NCBI GenBank assembly: GCA_030685235.1
Contig: MU839096.1
Location: forward strand, 186,001 to 250,000
Source: Copromyces sp. CBS 386.78
Lineage: Eukaryota; Ascomycota; Sordariomycetes; Sordariales; Sordariaceae
Length of the DNA stretch: 64,000 bases
Reading direction: 5' to 3'
This document shows, piece by piece, positions 60,019 through 64,000 of the stretch. The stretch's first letter is position 1. Every line of letters starts with the position of its first letter. The notes under the pieces were generated by a model. That model worked only from the letters and a program-made list of their open reading frames with translations, did no database searches and was not told where the DNA came from. A program made the position numbers and the translations under genes.

Positions 60019-60275
60019 TATGAAAACGTGATCCTACGAGAGATACGATTGCAAGACTAGGAGCTACAAATTAAAGTAATATTAAGTGTAAAGAAGAAAG
60101 GGAAGCTATTAAACGAAGGTATCGTGAATTCGGACCTATAAGTCGGTTCTGCTACTCGTGACCGCCTTCCCTATCTAGTGCTCTATCGATAAGAACGTAT
60201 TCCTTCCATCCGATGTGTCATGGTCAATTGCCCAGTAGCCGGTCCTCCGGTAGTCCATCCAGCCATGCCATGACA
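60019..60275 (-). repeat. Right-hand LTR of Gypsy A
   Basis: Starts TATGAAAACGTG and ends CATGCCATGACA, followed by CTAGG. Its end is less mutated than the left copy. Confidence 0.95.
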
Positions 60276-60439
60276 CTAGGTATAGTAGAGAGACTACTTT
60301 GGAAGAAGGATAATCCGGGATTGGAGAAGATCGATTTAGACGATTTAGATAAGAAATTAGGTTTGAATATATAAAAAATTTATAAATAGCTTCACTTTTG
60401 ACTTTAAATAGGTAAAAGAGGTCTGTAAGTAAGGGGGTG

Positions 60440-60613
60440 TATTAAATTGTAGGGTGGAGATCTCGACTAGATGAGGCGAGTCCTAGTTACCTAATTAAGG
60501 TCTTGGCATTTCCGGGATACCCGAGTACCCCCCAGACCTTCTGGAGCGGATCAGTCACACAGCCAGTTTCTAGACAGTTCAATCAACCAGATCACACACC
60601 AGTAAATCTGACA
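60440..60613 (+). repeat. Right LTR of the Copia element
   Basis: Starts TATTAAATTG (a G-to-A form of the left end) and ends CTGACA, followed by the target duplication GTAAC. Its distal half is much less mutated than the left copy. Confidence 0.95.
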
Positions 60614-60618
60614 GTAAC

Positions 60619-61379
60619 TGGCAGTCGTGATCGTCGACGCACAACCCACAGCCGACGGGGGAAAAAAAATAGAAGGGACGACAGGACACACGCACGAGCC
60701 TTTTGCAGGAAGTCTGTCCTTCTTCCACTTCTTTGAGGAATGCAGGAGCAACGGCGGCTGGAAATACACTGATATAACGTTCGTGGGAGAGTTCAACGAA
60801 AGAAGAAACAAGGCAGAACACGGTTCACGAGAGTTGAGAAACGACAGAAACACAATTTCTTGTAGTGCGGCAATTTGCACTTCTCTGGTGAAAAACTGTA
60901 CCCGAGAATTATCGGACAGGGCCTCCCTGCGCAGATTGCGGGGCTAGCGTCCGAACCGGCGCGCTGAAGGGCCCACTCGGGAGGGACCTTCACTCGCCGT
61001 TAACAGCCATTCTTACCCCGCCCGAGCCCGCCATAGGCCTGGGTACCTCTAGGGTTCTTAGCACAAAGAAATATTTCCGACCCCTCCATGATGTGATTGA
61101 GTTACGGGTCGCGATCGCAAGTCCCACTCTGCTTCCCTCCACTCTGCCTTCTCCACCAGACCTTCACCTGTGACTGTGACTGTACTCGGGCGAGGAGCTG
61201 TCGACTTGAAATTCCAAAGGCCCTGCCACTTCTTGAGCTCCCTCCCTTCCCTTTCCCTTGCAACAACAACAAGAGTAGTAGCAACGATCACGCTGTTCTA
61301 CCTCAGACAAGCCTTCCTTCGCCTTCCCCGACCACCATTTCCCCCCGCCGTCTCCTCGGTCGCAAGAAAGTGGTTCGCA
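60619..61379. promoter_or_regulatory. Promoter and leader of the purine gene
   Basis: Normal-GC sequence between the Copia right border and the ATG of the ADE16/17-type gene. No gene is supportable. The 300 bp before the ATG is pyrimidine-rich, as usual for a fungal leader. Confidence 0.6.
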
Positions 61380-63306
61380 ATGGCTGCCCACCAGAGAATC
61401 GCCATTGTGTCGGTCTACGACAAGACCGGGCTCCTCGACCTGGCCAAGGGCCTCGTCCAGCACAATGTCCGCATCCTCGCCTCTGGCGGTACCGCCAAGA
61501 TGATCAGGGAGTCTGGCTTCCCTGTCGAGTAAGGATCCCTCGTCTCGAACCCGTTTATATCGAAACCATTGGCGACAGCGCGCTGACAGCTCTTCTTTCT
61601 GCGTAATAGGGATATCTCGGCCATCACCAAGGCCCCCGAGATGCTGGGCGGTCGCGTCAAGACCCTCCACCCCGCTGTTCACGCCGGTATCCTCGCCCGC
61701 GAGCTCGCTTCGGACGAGAAGGACCTCGCTGAGCAGAACATTGACAAGGTCGACTATGTCATCTGCAACCTCTACCCCTTCAAGGATACTGTGGCCAAGA
61801 TCAACGTCACCGTCCCCGAGGCCGTTGAGGAGATCGATATTGGCGGCGTTACCCTTATCCGCGCCGCCGCCAAGAACCACGCGCGTGTTACCATCCTCAG
61901 CGACCCCAACGACTACGCCGAGTTCCTCAAGGAGCTCGAGTCTGGCGAGATCAAGGACTCCAGCCGTCAGCTCTATGCCCTCAAGGCCTTCGAGCACACC
62001 GCCGACTACGATGCTGCCATCTCCGACTTCTTCCGCAAGCAGTATGCTGGTCAGGGTCTCCAGTACCTCCCTCTCCGTTATGGTGCCAACCCCCACCAGA
62101 AGCCTGCTGCTGCCTACGTTAAGGAGGGCAAGCTTCCCTTCACCGTTGTCAACGGTGCCCCCGGCTACATCAATCTTCTCGATGCCCTCAACGCCTGGCC
62201 CCTCGTCAAGGAGCTCAAGAAGGCTCTCGGCAAGCCCGCCGCCGCCAGCTTCAAGCACGTCTCTCCCGCCGGTGCTGCCATTGGCCTTGAGTTGACTGCC
62301 GACGAGCGCAAGGTCTACATGGTCGATGATATCCCCGGTATCGAGTCCTCTCCCCTTGCCCAGGCCTATGCCCGCGCCCGTGGTGCCGATCGCATGAGCA
62401 GCTTCGGTGACATGATCGCCCTCAGCGACGTTGTCGATGTCCCTACCGCTACCATCATTAGCAAGGAGGTTTCGGATGGTGTTATCGCGCCCGGCTTCGA
62501 GCCCGCCGCCGCCGAGATCCTCAAGAAGAAGAAGGGTGGTCGTTACCTCGTGCTCCAGGTTGACCCTGAGTTCGAGCCCAGCAAGAGCGAGACCCGCACC
62601 GTCTTCGGTGTCACCCTCGCCCAGGGCCGCAACGACGTTGAGATCTCCCCCGAGACCTTCTCCACCATCATCACCCCCAAGGATGGCACTCTCCCCGAGA
62701 ACGCTCAGCGCGATCTCACCATCGCCACCATTGTCGCCAAGTACACCCAGAGCAACTCAGTCTGCTACGCTGCTAGAGGCCAGGTAGTCGGCTTGGGTGC
62801 CGGTCAGCAGTCCAGAATTCACTGCACTCGTCTTGCCGGCGACAAGGCCGACAACTGGTGGTTGCGCTTCAACCCCCGCGTCCTTGGCATCAAGTGGAAG
62901 AAGGGTACCAAGCGCCCCGACAAGAGCAATGCCATCGATCTTCTTGTCAGCGGTCAGCTCCCTAAGGACGGTCCTGAGCGCGAGCAGTTCGAGGCTTTCT
63001 TCGAGGAGGTCCCTGCTGCTTTCACCGAGCAGGAGAAGAACGAGTGGCTTTCCAAGCTCACCGATGTCTGCGTCTCTTCTGACGCTTTCGTAAGTTGACC
63101 CTCTTTTGAATGGCCTGCCAGCGCTAGCATCACTAACAGAAATGTGTCAGTTCCCCTTCATCGACAATGTCTACCGCGCCGCTCGCTCCGGCGTCAAGTA
63201 CATTGCCGCCCCCAGCGGTAGCCAGAACGACGGTCCTGTCTTCGAGACCGCCGAGAAGCTCGGCATCACTTTCGTCGAGCAGAACACCCGTCTGTTCCAC
63301 CACTAA
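61380..63306 (+). CDS. ade17: Bifunctional AICAR transformylase / IMP cyclohydrolase (ATIC; ADE16/17 type)
   Basis: Catalyses the last two steps of de novo purine synthesis: formylation of AICAR with 10-formyl-tetrahydrofolate to FAICAR, then ring closure to IMP. Cytosolic. Exons 61380-61528, 61610-63089 and 63151-63306; introns of 81 bp (GTAAGG...AATAG) and 61 bp (GTAAGT, branch ACTAAC, CAG). Joined length 1,785 bp, 594 aa, the usual size. The N-terminal MGS-like cyclohydrolase domain ([34 protein letters not shown]) spans about residues 1-195. The transformylase domain follows with [11 protein letters not shown], the catalytic Lys-His in SFKHVSPAG (about 264-265) and C-terminal [19 protein letters not shown] joined across intron 2. 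The ATG lies in CGCAATGGCT, a good fungal context. Codons are strongly C/G-ending, suggesting high expression. Very sure. Confidence 0.97.
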
Positions 63307-63950
63307 AGTCGCCAAACTTTCTGAACCTAGATACCTCGAAGCTCTTCGAAAAGAAGATGGATGGCTATGATTGATACCCTTCTCGCATAACTCAACTTTG
63401 CGATATTTTTCTTTGATTTTAAAAACATGGGCATTTGTACAATGGGATGGTATACAGGACTGGATGGAACGGCTGGCTACATTTGCTCTTTTGATAAGGG
63501 GATCTAAGGGGGAACACAAAAGTTCAACACTTTTTCTTTGTCTGATGAAGCACTTTCTCCCTTGAAGCGAAAGTCGTTGATAAAGTGATGACGGAGGATT
63601 GATTCCGATCATGATAACGAATGAAACAACGGAATATTTAATACAGTTGCTCGTGGTTGTGCTGTGTACCTTTGGCATTGCCGTAAGATTACCTTACCTG
63701 CACCTAGCATACGGTAAGTTACGTACCTAAGGCGGCCCACAGCAGGCGCCATGTTAGACCCGCGTCGCCAAGGGATGGACTCCCGTCTCCAACGGGTTTT
63801 CGAAGACGGGGTCGCATTTTCCTCCTTCAACGTCATCTGTAAATAAGGTCGGGTACCCAACTCGCGCCTTTCAACAACCGACATAGTCATTCAAGCTCTG
63901 CGCAATACCTACCCAAGCTTTCACGTCGCGCATACTTGAAAGAAGGGAAT
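63307..63950. other. 3' flank of the purine gene
   Basis: Probable 3' UTR and spacer. Nothing else recognisable; GGTAAGTTACGTACC near 63713 is partly palindromic. Confidence 0.6.
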
Positions 63951-64000
63951 ATGGACCAACAAGAGGGACAACAAGCCGAGTATTGGACATTTCCGACCGA
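63951..64000 (+). CDS. Possible start of a further gene, cut by the window edge
   Basis: ATG at 63951 opens a frame (MDQQEGQQAEYWTFPT) to the end of the window. The context GGAATATGG is acceptable. Only 16 codons are visible, so this is a guess. Confidence 0.3.
   Translation, partial: MDQQEGQQAEYWTFPT

Larger units (their letters stand above)
44665..60275 (-). mobile_element. Ty3/Gypsy retrotransposon A (minus orientation), RIP-inactivated, nested in Copia
   Basis: LTRs of 257 bp (44665-44921 and 60019-60275) are flanked by the duplication CTAGG (44660-44664 and 60276-60280), so it inserted into the Copia RNase H region. Coding remnants read on the minus strand, right to left: gag with zinc knuckle near 57400, protease, RT (about 56000-55331), then after the second nested element RNase H (about 47600-47200), integrase (about 46700-46000; ISDRGPQFVSKF intact) and a chromodomain-like piece near 45550. 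It is split at 47867/55326 by Gypsy B. Dead by stops throughout. Confidence 0.93.
39573..60613 (+). mobile_element. Ty1/Copia retrotransposon, RIP-inactivated, carrying nested insertions
   Basis: Outer element of the nest. LTRs of 174 bp (39573-39746 and 60440-60613) are flanked by the 5-bp duplication GTAAC (39568-39572 and 60614-60618). The internal region on the plus strand still shows a Copia order: protease-like remnant around 41265 (IFDFGNSLYIF), integrase remnants 41600-42400, reverse transcriptase around 43550-43950 and RNase H to about 44660. A G-rich polypurine tract (AAGTAAGGGGG) precedes the right LTR. The coding remnant resumes after the nested insertion at 60281 and ends near 60380. 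Stops in every frame and overwhelming TpA content mark RIP. The whole AT-rich block has no intact gene. Confidence 0.95.

Noticed and set aside
1..64000. CRISPR arrays, bacterial operons, phage or 5S rRNA genes
   Set aside because: None of the expected signatures was seen. Introns, branch sites and gene content are fungal throughout.

Overview
This window is nuclear DNA of a filamentous ascomycete, probably a Sordariomycete and plausibly Sordariales. Genes carry short introns with GTAAG/GTGAG donors and CTAAC-type branch sites. Intergenic stretches are long and lack genes. One large retrotransposon block has been rewritten by C-to-T and G-to-A transitions in the manner of repeat-induced point mutation (RIP). 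There are also fungal NLR-type (PNP-NACHT-TPR) sequences of the kind linked to nonself recognition.

Layout. 0-0.2 kb: first codons of a minus-strand gene leaving the window. 4.4-7.5 kb: a Kip2/KipA-type kinesin-7 (minus). 7.5-13.8 kb: no gene I can support. 13.8-14.4 kb: a small two-exon hypothetical gene (plus). 15.3-22.3 kb: an accessory region with a weak candidate exon, an orphan piece of a nucleoside-phosphorylase-like domain, a 17-bp minisatellite, and a nearly complete PNP-NACHT-TPR gene carrying two in-frame stop codons. 22.3-25.5 kb: repeats and inverted repeats only. 25.5 kb: a candidate RNA polymerase III transcript. 26.6-28.0 kb: a conserved-looking protein of unknown function. 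28.4-31.9 kb: a Vsb1-like SulP transporter with STAS and cyclic-nucleotide-binding-like domains (minus, four exons). 33.7-34.5 kb: PSF1 of the GINS replication complex (minus, three exons). 36.0-38.4 kb: mitochondrial Hsp78 disaggregase (plus, one exon). 39.3-39.4 kb: a U6 snRNA gene (minus) split by a 58-bp spliceosomal-type intron. 39.57-60.61 kb: three nested LTR retrotransposons. 61.4-63.3 kb: the bifunctional purine enzyme ADE16/17 (ATIC; plus, three exons). The last 50 bases may begin another gene.

The transposon block can be resolved to the base. A Ty1/Copia element with 174-bp LTRs (target duplication GTAAC) was hit near the end of its RNase H region by a Ty3/Gypsy element in the opposite orientation with 257-bp LTRs (duplication CTAGG). 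That element was hit inside its reverse transcriptase by a second Gypsy element with 255-bp LTRs (duplication GACGT). All three are dead: stop codons occur throughout, and the gag zinc knuckles of both Gypsy copies have all four ligands changed to tyrosine.

The most unusual locus is the U6 gene. Besides its intron it has an upstream TATA box, an A-box match inside the intron, and a B-box match about 120 bp beyond its T-run terminator, an arrangement that recalls yeast SNR6. It lies about 0.1 kb from the edge of the mutated transposon block.

The housekeeping genes (kinesin, transporter, GINS, Hsp78, purine synthesis, U6) share no pathway and look like ordinary neighbours. Start codons were taken as ATG only. 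Exon borders come from reading splice signals by eye and were checked for reading-frame continuity.
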